The notes: generated by a model not told the origin, from the sequence alone. 40,310 nucleotides of DNA from Hydrogenophaga sp. (GCA_030682835.1 JAUXNG010000089.1:1-40310); one strand, 5' to 3'; numbered from the stretch's first letter, positions 1 to 9,731 are shown. Made by a program: numbers and translations.

Positions 1-905
1 CCCGTTACGGCCTGGAATGCGTGGTCTACATGGGCAGCGAAGACGTGAAACGCCAGAGCCCCAACGTCTACCGCATGAAACTGCTTGGCGCGACCGTGGT
101 GCCGGTGGAAAGCGGCAGCAAAACGCTGAAGGACGCGCTGACCGAAGCCATGCGCGACTGGGTGGCCAACGTGGACAACACCTTCTACATCATCGGCACC
201 GTGGCCGGCCCGCACCCCTATCCCATGATGGTTCGCGACTTCCAGAGCGTGATTGGCGAAGAGTGCCTGGTGCAGATGCCCGAGATGCTGGCATCGGCTG
301 GTTGCGCCAACCCGCAGCCCGACGCCGTGGTGGCCTGCGTGGGCGGCGGCAGCAACGCCATGGGCATCTTCTACCCCTACATCAACCAGGCTGGCACGCG
401 CCTGATCGGAGTGGAAGCTGCGGGCGAAGGCATGGAGAGCGGCAAGCACTCGGCTTCGCTGCAGAAGGGCAGCCCGGGCGTGCTGCACGGCAACCGCACC
501 TATGTGCTGCAGGACGACAACGGCCAGGTCACCGAGACGCACAGCGTGAGCGCCGGCCTGGACTACCCGGGTGTCGGCCCTGAACACGCCTTCCTCAAGG
601 ACATCGGCCGTGCCGAATACGTGGGCATCACCGACGCCGAGGCACTCGAAGCCTTCCACTACCTCTGCCGCACCGAAGGGATCATTCCCGCGCTGGAGTC
701 CAGCCACGCCATTGCCTACGCGATGAAGATGGCCAGGAGCATGCGCCCGGATCAGTCGATCCTGGTCAACCTCTCGGGCCGAGGCGACAAGGACATCGGC
801 ACCGTGGCCGACCTCTCGCAGGCCGACTTCTACTGCCGCCCCAGCTGCCGTGGCCAATCGGTCAAAGGGGGCGCCGATACCTCCACCATTGCATTCCCGA
901 AATGA
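1..905 (+). CDS. trpB: Tryptophan synthase beta subunit, 5'-truncated by the window edge
   Basis: The beta chain condenses indole with L-serine to tryptophan using pyridoxal phosphate, in an alpha2-beta2 complex with TrpA. The reading frame is open from base 3 and gives 300 residues. By comparison with the E. coli protein roughly the first 125 residues, including the PLP-binding lysine, lie upstream of the window. Family signatures present are [24 protein letters not shown] and the glycine-rich phosphate-binding loop [10 protein letters not shown] near base 340. The C-terminal SGRGDKD is also typical. The stop codon overlaps the trpA start (ATGA), so the two subunits are translationally coupled, as is usual for trpBA. 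Apart from the missing 5' end nothing looks abnormal. Confidence 0.97.
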   Translation, partial: RYGLECVVYMGSEDVKRQSPNVYRMKLLGATVVPVESGSKTLKDALTEAMRDWVANVDNTFYIIGTVAGPHPYPMMVRDFQSVIGEECLVQMPEMLASAGCANPQPDAVVACVGGGSNAMGIFYPYINQAGTRLIGVEAAGEGMESGKHSASLQKGSPGVLHGNRTYVLQDDNGQVTETHSVSAGLDYPGVGPEHAFLKDIGRAEYVGITDAEALEAFHYLCRTEGIIPALESSHAIAYAMKMARSMRPDQSILVNLSGRGDKDIGTVADLSQADFYCRPSCRGQSVKGGADTSTIAFPK

Positions 906-1711
906 GCCGCATCGACACCGCCCTGGGCGCGCTGAAAGCCCAGAACCGCAAAGCCCTCATTCCCTTCGTCACCGCCGGCTTCCCTTATGCCGACATCACG
1001 CCCGAGCTGATGCACGGCATGGTCGAGGCCGGGGCCGACGTGATTGAACTCGGCGTGCCCTTCTCCGACCCGTCGGCCGACGGCCCGGTGATCCAGAAGG
1101 CCGGTGACCGAGCGCTGGCCTTTGGCATTGGCCTGGTGCAGGTGCTGGCCATGGTGAAGACCTTCCGCGAGCGCAACAGCACCACACCCGTGGTGCTGAT
1201 GGGCTACGCCAACCCGGTCGAGCGCTACGACCAGAAGCACGGCGAGGGTGCCTTCGTGCGCGACGCCAGCTCGGCCGGTGTGGACGGCGTGCTGATCGTG
1301 GATTACCCGCCGGAAGAGTGCGAGGCCTTCGCCGCCGCCCTGCGCGCGCACCAGATGGACCTGATCTTCCTGCTGGCCCCCACTTCCACCGACGAGCGCA
1401 TGGCGCAGGTGGCCCGCGTGGCCAGTGGCTATGTGTACTACGTGTCGCTCAAGGGCGTGACCGGTGCCGGCACGCTCGACGTGGGGCAGGTAGAGGCGAT
1501 GTTGCCCCGCATCCGTGCGCATGTGAACGTGCCGGTGGGCGTGGGCTTCGGCATCCGCGACGCCGACACTGCGCGTGCCATCGGCCGTACAGCGGACGCG
1601 GTGGTGATCGGCAGCAAGATCATCCAGCTGATCGAGGACGCGCCCCGCGAGCAGGTGGTGCCCATCGCAGCCGAATTCCTGCGCTCGATCCGCCAGGCGC
1701 TCGACGCATGA
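902..1711 (+). CDS. trpA: Tryptophan synthase alpha subunit
   Basis: The alpha chain cleaves indole-3-glycerol phosphate to indole, which is channelled to TrpB, plus glyceraldehyde-3-phosphate. The product is 269 residues, the normal length for this TIM-barrel family. The catalytic pair is present at the canonical positions: Glu49 in [11 protein letters not shown] and Asp60 in SADGP. The phosphate-binding part appears as [13 protein letters not shown] late in the barrel. The ATG overlaps the trpB stop by four bases, which fixes the start and implies coupled translation. A 131-base gap with a GC-rich hairpin separates it from accD. Identification is secure. Confidence 0.98.
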   Translation: MSRIDTALGALKAQNRKALIPFVTAGFPYADITPELMHGMVEAGADVIELGVPFSDPSADGPVIQKAGDRALAFGIGLVQVLAMVKTFRERNSTTPVVLMGYANPVERYDQKHGEGAFVRDASSAGVDGVLIVDYPPEECEAFAAALRAHQMDLIFLLAPTSTDERMAQVARVASGYVYYVSLKGVTGAGTLDVGQVEAMLPRIRAHVNVPVGVGFGIRDADTARAIGRTADAVVIGSKIIQLIEDAPREQVVPIAAEFLRSIRQALDA

Positions 1712-1724
1712 CCAGACGCTGACC

Positions 1725-1758
1725 GGCGGGCCCACCCCGGCTCGACGGGGTGCCCGCC
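1725..1758 (+). terminator. GC-rich hairpin between trpA and accD (weak terminator or mRNA stabiliser)
   Basis: The left arm GGCGGGCCCACCCCG can pair with the right arm CGGGGTGCCCGCC around a six-base loop, with two bulged C residues. It begins 13 bases after the trpA stop. No T-run follows, so a fully functional intrinsic terminator is doubtful. It may attenuate read-through from trp into accD or protect the trp mRNA 3' end. Confidence 0.45.
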
Positions 1759-1789
1759 TTGCCCGGCGGAGCACCGCGCATGGTTTAAT
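1759..1789 (+). promoter_or_regulatory. Possible extended -10 promoter for accD
   Basis: TTTAAT at 1784-1789 is directly preceded by TGG, giving an extended -10 form (TGnTTTAAT). A poor -35 candidate, TTGCCC at 1759-1764, lies 19 bases upstream. Transcription would begin near 1796 and leave a leader of about 45 bases before accD. Supported by pattern only. Confidence 0.35.
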
Positions 1790-1827
1790 CCGCAGACTTT
1801 GCCGGGCTTGAACCCACCGGCACCCGC

Positions 1828-1833
1828 AAGGAG
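1828..1833 (+). promoter_or_regulatory. Ribosome binding site of accD
   Basis: AAGGAG lies nine bases before the ATG at 1843. It is one of the clearest Shine-Dalgarno sequences in the window and settles the accD start. Confidence 0.8.
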
Positions 1834-1842
1834 AAACTGACA

Positions 1843-2721
1843 ATGTCCTGGCTCGAAAAACTGCTGCCTCCCAAGATCACCCACACCGACCCGACCGAGC
1901 GCCGCAGCGTGCCCGAGGGCCTGTGGATCAAGTGCCCCAGCTGCGACGCGGTGCTCTACAAGAACGACCTGGAAAAGAACCAGAACGTCTGCCCGCACTG
2001 CAGCCACCACCACCGCATCGGCGCCCGCGCCCGGCTCGACGCTTTTCTGGACCCGGAAGGTCGCTACCAGATCGCCCAGGAGGTGCTGCCGGTCGACGCC
2101 CTCAAGTTCAAGGACAGCCGCAAGTACCCCGAGCGTCTGAAAGAAGCGCTGGAAAACACCGGCGAGACCGACGCGCTCATCGTCATGGGCGGCGCGGTGC
2201 AGAGCATCAGCCTGGTGGCGGTGTGCTTCGAATTCGATTTCATGGGTGGATCCATGGGCTCGGTGGTCGGCGAGCGTTTTGTGCGCGGCGTTGAAGAAGC
2301 CATTGCCCAGAAAGTGCCCTTTTTGTGCTTCACCGCAACCGGCGGCGCGCGCATGCAGGAAGGCCTGCTCTCGCTGATGCAGATGGCCAAGACCAATGCC
2401 GCGCTGACCCGCCTGGCCAAGAAGGGCCTGCCCTACATCAGCGTGCTGACGGACCCCACCATGGGCGGTGTGTCAGCCGGCTTTGCTTTCGTGGGCGACG
2501 TGGTGATTGCCGAACCCAAAGCGCTGATCGGCTTTGCCGGTCCCCGGGTGATCGAGAACACCGTGCGCGTGAAGCTGCCCGAAGGCTTTCAGCGCGCCGA
2601 GTTCCTGCAGACCAAGGGCGCGGTGGATTTCATCTGCGACCGCCGCGAACTGCGCTCGACCGTGGCCAATGTGCTGGCCATGCTGCAGCGCCAGAGCGCA
2701 GACGCGGTGGCCGCCGATTGA
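1843..2721 (+). CDS. accD: Acetyl-CoA carboxylase carboxyltransferase subunit beta
   Basis: AccD pairs with AccA to transfer the carboxyl group from carboxybiotin to acetyl-CoA, making malonyl-CoA for fatty-acid synthesis. The protein has 292 residues. A four-cysteine zinc ribbon (Cys31, Cys34, Cys50, Cys53) sits at the N terminus. The crotonase-like carboxyltransferase domain follows, with the oxyanion-type stretch [11 protein letters not shown] and the [12 protein letters not shown] segment. A strong AAGGAG upstream fixes the start. The position after trpBA is common in Burkholderiales. The stop codon overlaps the TTG start of the next gene (TTGA), so that gene is probably coupled to accD. 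Confidence 0.97.
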   Translation: MSWLEKLLPPKITHTDPTERRSVPEGLWIKCPSCDAVLYKNDLEKNQNVCPHCSHHHRIGARARLDAFLDPEGRYQIAQEVLPVDALKFKDSRKYPERLKEALENTGETDALIVMGGAVQSISLVAVCFEFDFMGGSMGSVVGERFVRGVEEAIAQKVPFLCFTATGGARMQEGLLSLMQMAKTNAALTRLAKKGLPYISVLTDPTMGGVSAGFAFVGDVVIAEPKALIGFAGPRVIENTVRVKLPEGFQRAEFLQTKGAVDFICDRRELRSTVANVLAMLQRQSADAVAAD

Positions 2722-3398
2722 GCAGCCAGCCCGCCGCTGACGCGCTCACGCTGACGCAGCTGCCCCTGTTTCCGCTGCAGACCGTCCTGTTTCCGGGCGG
2801 GCTGCTACCCCTGCGCATCTTCGAGGTGCGCTACCTCGACATGATCGGGCGCTGCCACAAGGCCGGTGCGCCCTTCGGTGTGGTGTGTCTGTCTGAAGGG
2901 GCAGAGGTGCGCCGGCGAGACCCGGGCGCAGCGCCCAGCGGCGACGGCTTCGCCCGCGAAGTCTTCCACGCCTGCGGCACGCTGGCGCACATCGATCACC
3001 TGGAACGCCCGCAACCCGGGCTCATGCTGATCCGCTGCCGTGGTTTGCAGCGCTTCGAGATCACGCGGCGCCAGCAGCTGCCGCACGGCCTGTGGGTGGC
3101 CGATGTGACGCTGGCAGCTCCCGAACCGGTGGTCACCGTTCCCGAACACCTCGTCAGCGCACGCAACGCCCTGCAGCGGCTGCTGCAGACCCTGCAGACC
3201 CAGGACGACGACGCCCTGGCCGACCTGCCCCTGCAGCCACCCTACCAGTGGGACGACAGCGGCTGGGTGGCGAACCGCTGGGCCGAGTTGCTACCGGCAC
3301 CGGCCGAGCTGAAGCAGCGCCTGATGTCGCTCGACAACCCGCTGCTGCGCCTGGAGCTGGTGAGCGACCTGCTGGAGCGCCTGGGCCTGGACGTCTGA
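2718..3398 (+). CDS. LON peptidase N-terminal (substrate-binding) domain protein
   Basis: A stand-alone protein of 226 residues resembling the N-terminal substrate-recognition domain of Lon protease, without the ATPase or protease parts. Its exact role is unknown. Recognisable features are the start [20 protein letters not shown], the FEVRYLDMI segment, and a helical C-terminal part rich in leucine. No ATG is available near the N terminus. A TTG at 2718 overlaps the accD stop (TTGA) and gives the expected family start, so I chose it. The open frame continues upstream through accD, which could mislead automatic start calling. The gene ends 24 bases from the convergent nagZ, with no visible terminator between them. 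Confidence 0.85.
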   Translation: MSSQPAADALTLTQLPLFPLQTVLFPGGLLPLRIFEVRYLDMIGRCHKAGAPFGVVCLSEGAEVRRRDPGAAPSGDGFAREVFHACGTLAHIDHLERPQPGLMLIRCRGLQRFEITRRQQLPHGLWVADVTLAAPEPVVTVPEHLVSARNALQRLLQTLQTQDDDALADLPLQPPYQWDDSGWVANRWAELLPAPAELKQRLMSLDNPLLRLELVSDLLERLGLDV

Positions 3399-3422
3399 CC
3401 CGGGTACGGCCAGTTTCGTGGC

Positions 3423-4514
3423 TCAGGGCAGCAGGGACAGCGCCTGCATGTAGCGCTCGCTCACCATCAGGTGGTCCCAGTCGAGCGCAGGTTTCGACGG
3501 CAACAGCGCCAGCCGGCGCTCTTCGCTGGCGGCCGACGGTTGCCAACGCCCTTCCAGCACCGCGCGCGACAGGCTGTCGATGGCCTCGTCAATGGGGGCG
3601 CCACCGTCCACCACCGACTGGTTGCACAACAGCACCATGTCGCAGCCCGCGTCGAGTGCCGCCAGGGCGGCCTCGGTGAAGCTCACCTCGCGCCCTTCGA
3701 TCTGCCGCGCACCGGCCATGCTGAGGTCGTCGCTGAACACCGCCCCGGTGAAGCCCAGGCGGTGGCGCAACACGTCCTGCAGCCAGCGCGCCGAAAAGCC
3801 GGCTGGCCGCTGGTCAACGCGCGGGTAGATCACATGCGCCGGCATCACCGCCTGCAGGCTGGCCGAAAGCCAGGCATAGGGCGCCGCGTCGTCGGCCAGG
3901 ATGGCACTCAGCGAACGCTTGTCGACGGGAATCGCCAGGTGGGAATCGGCCTTGACGAAGCCATGGCCGGGAAAGTGCTTGCCGCAGTGCGCCATGCCGC
4001 TCTGCAGCAGGCCGTGCATGAGCGCCTGGGCCAGCAGCGTGACCACGCGCGGGTCGCGGGCAAGGGCACGGTCGCCGATCACCGTGCTTTCGCCGTGGTC
4101 CAGGTCGAGCACCGGCGCAAAGCTCAGATCCACACCGCAGGCTCGCAGCTCGGCGCCCAGCACATAGCCGGTGGCCGTGGCGGCGTTGGCCGCATGCAGA
4201 GCCGGGCCACCCTCGGGCTCGCCCTTACATGGTGCCTGCATCCACAGACCGCCCAGGCTGGCCATGGGGGACAGGTGGGTGAAGCCATCGGTGCGAAAGC
4301 GCTGCACCCGACCACCCTCGTGGTCCACCGCGATGAGCAGATCGGGCCGCACGGTCTTGATCTGGCGGCACAGGCGCGTGAGCTGGGCGCGGTCTTGCCA
4401 GTTGCGCCCAAACAGGATGACGCCGCCCACGAGCGGGTGCGCCAGCCGCTGGCGATCGGCCGTGGTGAGAGTGAGGCCGGCCACGTCGATGATGAGGGGT
4501 GCGTGAGGATGCAT
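3423..4514 (-). CDS. nagZ: Beta-N-acetylhexosaminidase (cell-wall recycling)
   Basis: NagZ removes N-acetylglucosamine from muropeptides in the cytoplasm during peptidoglycan recycling (glycoside hydrolase family 3). The product is 363 residues from the ATG at 4514, starting MHPHAPLIIDVAG. An upstream in-frame extension of 22 residues overlaps acpS and was rejected. The family signature KHFPGHGFVKADSH, with the loop histidine used as general acid/base, is present. So is the nucleophile region VFSDDLSMAGA, whose Asp forms the glycosyl-enzyme. IAVDHEGGRVQR is also typical. It is the last gene of the leftward lepA-to-nagZ run, 19 bases after acpS. Confidence 0.95.
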   Translation of the reverse strand: MHPHAPLIIDVAGLTLTTADRQRLAHPLVGGVILFGRNWQDRAQLTRLCRQIKTVRPDLLIAVDHEGGRVQRFRTDGFTHLSPMASLGGLWMQAPCKGEPEGGPALHAANAATATGYVLGAELRACGVDLSFAPVLDLDHGESTVIGDRALARDPRVVTLLAQALMHGLLQSGMAHCGKHFPGHGFVKADSHLAIPVDKRSLSAILADDAAPYAWLSASLQAVMPAHVIYPRVDQRPAGFSARWLQDVLRHRLGFTGAVFSDDLSMAGARQIEGREVSFTEAALAALDAGCDMVLLCNQSVVDGGAPIDEAIDSLSRAVLEGRWQPSAASEERRLALLPSKPALDWDHLMVSERYMQALSLLP

Positions 4515-4533
4515 GCTTGCCTGAAGAATGAGG

Positions 4534-4926
4534 TTAATCGCGTTCGACCACCACGAAGCTGGCCGCGTAGTCGGTTTCATCGGTCACGGTCACGAAAGCC
4601 CTCCAGCCCTGCGCTTCGAACCAGGTCTTGAGCTCACCGTGCAGCACGATCACCGGCTGACCGCTGGGCTGGTTGAGAATCTCGCAGCGCCGCCAGCTCA
4701 TGGGCATGCGCATGCCCAGGCCGATGGCCTTGGAGAAGGCTTCCTTGGCCGAAAAACGCGTCGCCAGATAGCGCAGCCCCCGTTGCGGCCAGCGTGCGCT
4801 GCGCTGCAGCCACACGGCGTATTCGGCCTCGGTCAGCACCTTGCGCACAAAGCGATCGCCCTGGCGTTGCCATGTGGCTTCGATGCGGCGGATGTCGCAA
4901 ATGTCCGTGCCGATGCCGACGATCAT
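4534..4926 (-). CDS. acpS: Holo-[acyl-carrier-protein] synthase
   Basis: AcpS transfers 4'-phosphopantetheine from CoA to the serine of apo-ACP. The substrate protein AcpP is encoded about 13 kb away in this same window. The protein has 130 residues, normal for the trimeric AcpS type. The metal-binding Asp in [12 protein letters not shown] and the [12 protein letters not shown] motif are intact. The start codon overlaps the pdxJ stop by four bases (ATGA). This pdxJ-acpS coupling is widespread in proteobacteria. Confidence 0.96.
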   Translation of the reverse strand: MIVGIGTDICDIRRIEATWQRQGDRFVRKVLTEAEYAVWLQRSARWPQRGLRYLATRFSAKEAFSKAIGLGMRMPMSWRRCEILNQPSGQPVIVLHGELKTWFEAQGWRAFVTVTDETDYAASFVVVERD

Positions 4927-5699
4927 GCGGGCAAGGAAGCTTCGTTGATGCAGGCCAGGTAGGCCGTTACCGTGGCCGGGTAGCCCATCTCCAGCGCGTC
5001 GCCGATGAGCGCGTGGCCGATGGACACCTCGCTCACGCCGGGCACGGTACGCAGAAAGGCGGTGAGGTTGTCGCGGTTCAGGTCATGGCCGGCATTCACG
5101 CCCAGGCCGGCGTCCCGTGCAGCCTGCGCGGCGGCGCGAAACCGCTGCAGTTGCGCATCCCGCTGCGGCGTGGCCCAGGCCGCGGCGTAGGGCTCCGTGT
5201 AGAGCTCGACCCGGTCCGCCCCCACGGCGCGTGCAGCGGTCATGGCATCGGCGTCGGCGTCCATGAACAGGCTCACCCGTGCACCCAGCGCCTGCGCTTC
5301 GGCGATCAGGGGGCGCAGGCGCTCGGCGTCGGCAGGGAAGCGCCAGCCGTGGTCGCTGGTGAACTGCCCCTCGCTGTCGGGCACGAAGGTGACCTGATGC
5401 GGGCGAACCGCGCGCACGAAACCCATGAGGTTGTGGAACGGATTGCCTTCGATGTTGAACTCCCGGTCGGGCCAGGCCTTCATGAGCGCGGCCAGTTCGT
5501 GCACGTCGTGGGCGCGGATGTGGCGCTCGTCGGGGCGCGGATGCACAGTGATGCCGTGCGCGCCGGCTTCCAGACACAGCGTGGCCGCGCGCGTGACGGA
5601 TGGAATGCCGAGGTGCCGCGTGTTGCGGACCAGTGCCACCTTGTTCAGGTTGACAGACAGCGCGGTTCGGGCAGCGGGTGCGGGTTGCTCGGTCATCAT
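4923..5699 (-). CDS. pdxJ: Pyridoxine 5'-phosphate synthase
   Basis: PdxJ condenses 1-deoxy-D-xylulose 5-phosphate with 3-amino-2-oxopropyl phosphate to pyridoxine 5'-phosphate, the last ring-forming step of vitamin B6 synthesis. The chosen product has 258 residues. A TIM barrel is recognisable from [42 protein letters not shown] and NAGHDLN. An upstream extension of 81 residues runs through recO in another frame and lacks family resemblance, so it was excluded. Two adjacent ATGs (5699 and 5696) overlap the recO stop, so either could serve. It is coupled to recO before it and acpS after it. Confidence 0.96.
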   Translation of the reverse strand: MMTEQPAPAARTALSVNLNKVALVRNTRHLGIPSVTRAATLCLEAGAHGITVHPRPDERHIRAHDVHELAALMKAWPDREFNIEGNPFHNLMGFVRAVRPHQVTFVPDSEGQFTSDHGWRFPADAERLRPLIAEAQALGARVSLFMDADADAMTAARAVGADRVELYTEPYAAAWATPQRDAQLQRFRAAAQAARDAGLGVNAGHDLNRDNLTAFLRTVPGVSEVSIGHALIGDALEMGYPATVTAYLACINEASLPA

Positions 5700-6514
5700 G
5701 GTGCGACGGCGTTTGAAAATGGGTCCGATGGGCGCGGCTCGGGGACGCCGGCAGATGCCACCGGGCGCCGCATGGCCTGCACATCGAGCATCAGCTGGCG
5801 GGTCTTGAACACGCGCAAGCCGCAATGGTAGTGCAGCAGGTGGCGCAGCTGGGGGCGCAGGGCCGGCAGGCAGGGCGCGCAGGCGCGCATGGTGGCCACG
5901 AAGGGTGATGCCTCGTCCATGGCAGCCTGCAAGCCCAGGCATTGCTCGCCGCTCAGGGCATGGGTGTCGTCGTCATGGGCGGCGCGCAGGCCGTGCTCGG
6001 GGGTCAGCACGTAGCCCGCCGCAGGGTCCAGCGGCGCCAGAGAGCTGCCCTCGTGCGAGAGGTCGGGCAGCAGCCCCACATCTTTCAGCAGCAACAGCTC
6101 GAACGCCCGCAAGATGAGTTGCTGGGCGTCTGCCCGCTCGGCCAGCAAAGCCACGGCGAACTGGAAATGGTCGAACAAGGCGGCGTGCGGATCATCGCGC
6201 GCCAGCAGGCGCATCAGCAGCTCGTTGAGGTAGCTGCCCGAGAGCAGCGCATCCCCCGTGGGCATGACGTGGCCGCCCTGCCACTGCGCCGACTTCAGCG
6301 TGCGCACCTCCGCGTCGCCACCCCAACTCAGCTGCAAGGGCTGCAAGGGCAGCAGCACGGGGCGGAACTGCGAGGTGGGCTTCTTGACACCTTTGGCCAC
6401 CAGAGCGATGCGGCCATGGTGGCGGGTGAACACCTCGAGGATCAGGCTGGACTCGCTCCAGTCGTAACGGTGCAGGACGAACGCGGGTTCTTCAGCCGTT
6501 CGGCGCGTGGCCAT
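5696..6514 (-). CDS. recO: DNA repair protein RecO
   Basis: RecO anneals complementary strands and helps RecR load RecA onto SSB-coated DNA in the RecFOR pathway. The protein has 272 residues. An N-terminal OB-fold contains [20 protein letters not shown] and [14 protein letters not shown] helical C-terminal domain includes [10 protein letters not shown]. The zinc-binding cysteines of some RecO proteins are not obvious. The proline- and serine-rich tail looks disordered. It starts six bases after era and overlaps pdxJ, the order era-recO-pdxJ-acpS seen in many proteobacteria. Confidence 0.95.
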   Translation of the reverse strand: MATRRTAEEPAFVLHRYDWSESSLILEVFTRHHGRIALVAKGVKKPTSQFRPVLLPLQPLQLSWGGDAEVRTLKSAQWQGGHVMPTGDALLSGSYLNELLMRLLARDDPHAALFDHFQFAVALLAERADAQQLILRAFELLLLKDVGLLPDLSHEGSSLAPLDPAAGYVLTPEHGLRAAHDDDTHALSGEQCLGLQAAMDEASPFVATMRACAPCLPALRPQLRHLLHYHCGLRVFKTRQLMLDVQAMRRPVASAGVPEPRPSDPFSNAVAP

Positions 6515-6520
6515 TCGGAA

Positions 6521-7573
6521 TCACTCGTAGCCGAAGGAGCGCACGCGCGCGTCGTCGTCGGCCCAGCCCGAGCGCACCTTCACCCACAGTTCCAGGAACA
6601 CCTTGCAGTCCCAGAGCTTTTCCAGTTCCTGCCGGGCTTCGGTGCCGATGCGCTTGAGCTTTTCGCCCTTGTCTCCGATGACCATGCCCTTGTGGCCTTC
6701 ACGTTCCACCACGATGGTGGCGGCGATGCGCCTGAGCTGGCCCTCCTGCTCAAACTTGTCGATGATCACCGTCGAAGTGTAGGGCAGTTCGTCACCCGTC
6801 AGTCGGAACAGCTTTTCGCGCACCATTTCGCTGGCCATGAAGCGCTCGCTGCGGTCGGTCAGCTCCTCCGGATCGTGGATCCAGGGCTGCTGCGGCAGGT
6901 ATTTTTCACAGATGGCAAAGAGGCGCTGGATGTCCTTGCTGTTCTTGGCCGACATCGGCACGAATTCGGCAAAGGCATGGCGCTCCTGCATGGAGCGCAG
7001 CCAGGGCGCCAGGTCGCCGCGGCGGTGCACCAGATCGAACTTGTTGGCCAGCAGGATCACTGGTACGTTCGCCGGGAGCAGGTCCAGCACCTTGGCGTCG
7101 GCCAGGTTGAAGTGACCCGCCTCGACCACGAACACGATGAGGTCGACGTCGTTCACCGCACCCAGCACGGTCTTGTTCAGGGCACGGTTGAGCGCGTTGC
7201 CATGTCGCGTCTGGAAGCCAGGCGTGTCCACGAACACGAACTGGTTCGGACCCACGGTGCGGTAGCCGGTGATGCGGTGACGCGTGGTCTGCGCCTTGCG
7301 CGAGGTGATGCTCACCTTCTGGCCCACCAGCGCATTCAGCAGCGTCGACTTGCCCACGTTGGGCTTGCCGACGATGGCCACGTAGCCGCAGTGCTGCTGT
7401 GCCGGGTCGATCGGCTCGGCCGCTGCGGGCTCCTGCGTCTCGGGCGTGACGTCGTCTACCGGGGGCTCCCCTGGGCGACCCAGCGCACGCGCCAGCATGG
7501 CGTCCAGCTCGGGGTTGGAGGGCGCGGCGGGCGGCTGCGAGGAAGACGGAGGGGAAGCAGGTTGGCGGGGCAT
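6521..7573 (-). CDS. era: GTPase Era, with a long N-terminal extension
   Basis: Era is an essential GTPase that binds the 3' end of 16S rRNA during 30S assembly. At 350 residues it is about 50 longer than the E. coli protein (301). The extra part is a proline/alanine/glutamate-rich, probably disordered N-terminal segment of about 60 residues before the G domain. G1 is GKPNVGKST at 69-77. G3 is DTPGFQT and G4 is NKFD. The C-terminal KH domain carries [17 protein letters not shown]. It follows rnc on the same strand with a 65-base gap containing a perfect hairpin. Confidence 0.96.
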   Translation of the reverse strand: MPRQPASPPSSSQPPAAPSNPELDAMLARALGRPGEPPVDDVTPETQEPAAAEPIDPAQQHCGYVAIVGKPNVGKSTLLNALVGQKVSITSRKAQTTRHRITGYRTVGPNQFVFVDTPGFQTRHGNALNRALNKTVLGAVNDVDLIVFVVEAGHFNLADAKVLDLLPANVPVILLANKFDLVHRRGDLAPWLRSMQERHAFAEFVPMSAKNSKDIQRLFAICEKYLPQQPWIHDPEELTDRSERFMASEMVREKLFRLTGDELPYTSTVIIDKFEQEGQLRRIAATIVVEREGHKGMVIGDKGEKLKRIGTEARQELEKLWDCKVFLELWVKVRSGWADDDARVRSFGYE

Positions 7574-7594
7574 GGAATTGAATGTCTGACAAGC

Positions 7595-7613
7595 GGCACC
7601 GGGAGCCGGTGCC
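7595..7613 (-). promoter_or_regulatory. Perfect 8-bp hairpin between rnc and era
   Basis: GGCACCGG and CCGGTGCC form a perfect eight-base-pair stem with a three-base loop, located between the rnc stop and the era start in the mRNA. No T-run follows, so it is not an intrinsic terminator. It could be a processing or stability element. Its outer GGCACC/GGTGCC arms recur upstream of plsX. Confidence 0.5.
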
Positions 7614-7638
7614 TGAAGAAGGGGCGAGAGCTGGCGCG

Positions 7639-8340
7639 TCAGGAGCGGCGCGACGGCGGGCTGGAGAGCAGCTGCTGCAGCATGGCCGCGGCCGCGGCCT
7701 GTTCACCGGCACGGCGTGAAGCACCAATGCCCCGCTCGCTGCGTCCGGTTTCCGTGATGGTGCATTCCACGTCGAATGTCTGCTTGTGGGCTTCGCCCAG
7801 CGTGGCCACCACGCGGTAGACCGGCAGCTTCATTTTGCGCGCCTGCAGCCACTCCTGCAATTCGGTCTTGGGATCTTTGCCCATCGCGCTCATCTGCGCG
7901 CTGAGTTCGACGCCACTGTAGAGCTGGCGCACCAGGGCCGCGGCCACTTCAAAACCGGCGTCCAGATAGACCGCTCCAATGATGGCCTCCAGGGCATCAG
8001 CCAAGATGGACGGCCGCTTCTGGCCCCCCGAACGCTTCTCGCCATCGCCCAGTCGCAGGCACTGGGACACGCCCAGCGTGTTGGCGAGTTCAAACAGGGT
8101 GTCCTGCTTGACAAGGTTGGCGCGCACCCTGGAAAGGTCGCCCTCGGGAAGCCGGTCGAGCTTTTCAAACAGCAGGCCGGACACGGCCAGGTTCAGGACC
8201 GAGTCGCCCAGAAACTCCAGCCGCTCGTTGTGGTCAGCCGTGAAGCTGCGGTGCGTCAGCGCCCGCTCCAGCAGGCGCGGGTTGGAAAACGGATGGCCCA
8301 GGCGCTTTTGTAGCGCCTGCAATTCAGGACTCAGCGCCAC
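7639..8340 (-). CDS. rnc: Ribonuclease III
   Basis: RNase III cleaves double-stranded RNA and matures rRNA precursors. The product has 233 residues. The catalytic domain contains [10 protein letters not shown] at 38-47, with Glu42 and Asp46 as metal ligands, and [15 protein letters not shown] as the second signature. A double-stranded-RNA-binding domain fills the last third ([10 protein letters not shown], then [18 protein letters not shown]). It sits between the DUF4845 gene and era, the usual lepB-rnc-era order. Confidence 0.97.
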   Translation of the reverse strand: MALSPELQALQKRLGHPFSNPRLLERALTHRSFTADHNERLEFLGDSVLNLAVSGLLFEKLDRLPEGDLSRVRANLVKQDTLFELANTLGVSQCLRLGDGEKRSGGQKRPSILADALEAIIGAVYLDAGFEVAAALVRQLYSGVELSAQMSAMGKDPKTELQEWLQARKMKLPVYRVVATLGEAHKQTFDVECTITETGRSERGIGASRRAGEQAAAAAMLQQLLSSPPSRRS

Positions 8341-8377
8341 GCGGGGCCGGGCTCACGCCCCCTGCTCACGTCCACCA

Positions 8378-8725
8378 TCACTTGGATCGACCGGCGTACT
8401 TCATCACCAGATGGGCTGGGCCCGCCAGGTGGATTTCGCGGCTGTAGGCATAAGAGACCACCACGCGGTCGCCTTGCTTGCCCACTTCCAGATCCTTGCC
8501 GGAAATGGTGCGGATGTCGTCGATCTGCGCGGCCTTGTCGAAGATGCTGCGCACTTCGGTGACCGTGGTGCCGGTCGAAGCCTTGTCCACCGCCTTCTGA
8601 ACCGCCATGTACTCGATATAGGTCGGCACCACCTGCGCGACCACCACGCCGGCAAAAGCCAGCAAGATGCCCACGATGAGCAAGCCGAAGAAGGTCAGGC
8701 CACGTTGTTGTTGTCGGGTTTTCAT
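8378..8725 (-). CDS. DUF4845-type membrane-anchored protein
   Basis: A protein of 115 residues with one N-terminal transmembrane segment (about residues 9-31, GLTFFGLLIVGILLAFAGVV) and a small predicted extracytoplasmic domain. The position between lepB and rnc and the sequence start MKTRQQQRGLTFFG match the DUF4845 family of beta- and gammaproteobacteria, as I recall it. The N terminus looks somewhat like a type IV pilin-like leader, but no standard prepilin cleavage motif is clear. Function is unknown; the neighbourhood suggests an envelope role. It is 28 bases after lepB and 37 before rnc. Confidence 0.85.
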   Translation of the reverse strand: MKTRQQQRGLTFFGLLIVGILLAFAGVVVAQVVPTYIEYMAVQKAVDKASTGTTVTEVRSIFDKAAQIDDIRTISGKDLEVGKQGDRVVVSYAYSREIHLAGPAHLVMKYAGRSK

Positions 8726-8753
8726 GCGTTTTCTCCAGCCTTGCCGCTGCGAA

Positions 8754-9731
8754 TCAATTGAACTTGCCGATGCGACTCAGGTCGCCGAAATTCATCCAGA
8801 TGAAAAACGCCTTGCCCACGATATTGGCTTCGGGCACGAAACCCCAATAGCGTGAATCCAGCGAATTGTCGCGATTGTCGCCCATCATGAAGTAGTGGCC
8901 CGCGGGAACCTTGCACACCACACCTTCGACGGAATAGCGGCAGTTGTCGCGATCGGGGAATTCCGTGGCACCCGGAATGAAAGCCGGGCGGTCCTCGTCA
9001 TTGAGCGTGTTGTAGCGGCGTTCGCCCAGGGTTTCGGTGAACTGCTGCGAATAGCGCATGCTGCCACTGTCGAAGAAAGCCGGCAGCGCTGTGCGGGTCA
9101 CGGGCTGGCCGTTCACGGTGAGCTGCTTGTTGAGGTAGGCCACCTCGTCGCCCGGCACACCAATGACCCGCTTGATGTAGTCCAGGCTCGGCTGTGGTGG
9201 GTAGCGGAACACCATCACATCGCCGCGCTCGGGTACGTTGTTTTCGACCAGCTTGGTGTTGAACACCGGCAGGCGCACGCCGTAGTGGAATTTGTTGACC
9301 AGAATCAGGTCGCCGACGTGCAGGGTCGGAATCATCGAGCCAGAAGGGATCTTGAAGGGCTCGAACAGAAAGGACCGCAGCACGAACACGGCTAGGATCA
9401 CCGGAAACAGGCCAGCCGTCCAGTCCAGCCACCACGGCTGCAGCAGCAGCTTCTGGCGGGCGGGCTCCACGTCGCCTTCGATCTGGCTGAAACCCTGCTG
9501 ACGCAGGGCCGCTTTGCGCTTGTTGTGCTCGTCGAGCAGTTGCTGGGCTTCGCGGCGCCGCTGCGGAAGAAAGACCAGCTTTTCCAGCACCCAGTACACC
9601 CCGGTGACCATCGTGGCCAGCATGAGCAGCAGCGCGAAGTTGCCTTCGACGGCCCCCATGTACCAGGCCGCGGCATAACCCACGAAGGCCGCCAGCACCA
9701 CGCCGGTGATCGCACTCATGACGGCCTGCAT
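8754..9731 (-). CDS. lepB: Signal peptidase I
   Basis: LepB removes signal peptides from exported proteins at the periplasmic face of the inner membrane. The product has 325 residues from the ATG at 9731. Two membrane segments precede a cytoplasmic linker and a third hydrophobic stretch, before the catalytic domain. The Ser/Lys dyad is visible: Ser132 in IPSGSMIPTL and Lys187 in DYIKRVIGVPGD. The GDNRDNSLDSR box is near the C terminus. The start overlaps the lepA stop by one base (TGATG), indicating coupling. An ATG four codons later is also possible. A 45-residue upstream extension inside lepA was rejected. Confidence 0.96.
   Translation of the reverse strand: MQAVMSAITGVVLAAFVGYAAAWYMGAVEGNFALLLMLATMVTGVYWVLEKLVFLPQRRREAQQLLDEHNKRKAALRQQGFSQIEGDVEPARQKLLLQPWWLDWTAGLFPVILAVFVLRSFLFEPFKIPSGSMIPTLHVGDLILVNKFHYGVRLPVFNTKLVENNVPERGDVMVFRYPPQPSLDYIKRVIGVPGDEVAYLNKQLTVNGQPVTRTALPAFFDSGSMRYSQQFTETLGERRYNTLNDEDRPAFIPGATEFPDRDNCRYSVEGVVCKVPAGHYFMMGDNRDNSLDSRYWGFVPEANIVGKAFFIWMNFGDLSRIGKFN

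Noticed and set aside
2325..2717. In-frame upstream extension of the LON-domain gene into accD
   Set aside because: The extension lies wholly inside accD, shows no LON-family resemblance, and a TTG overlapping the accD stop gives the expected N terminus.
5942..7819. A 625-codon plus-strand open frame opposite recO, era and rnc
   Set aside because: It crosses three well-identified minus-strand genes and has the same antisense composition; no motif was recognised.
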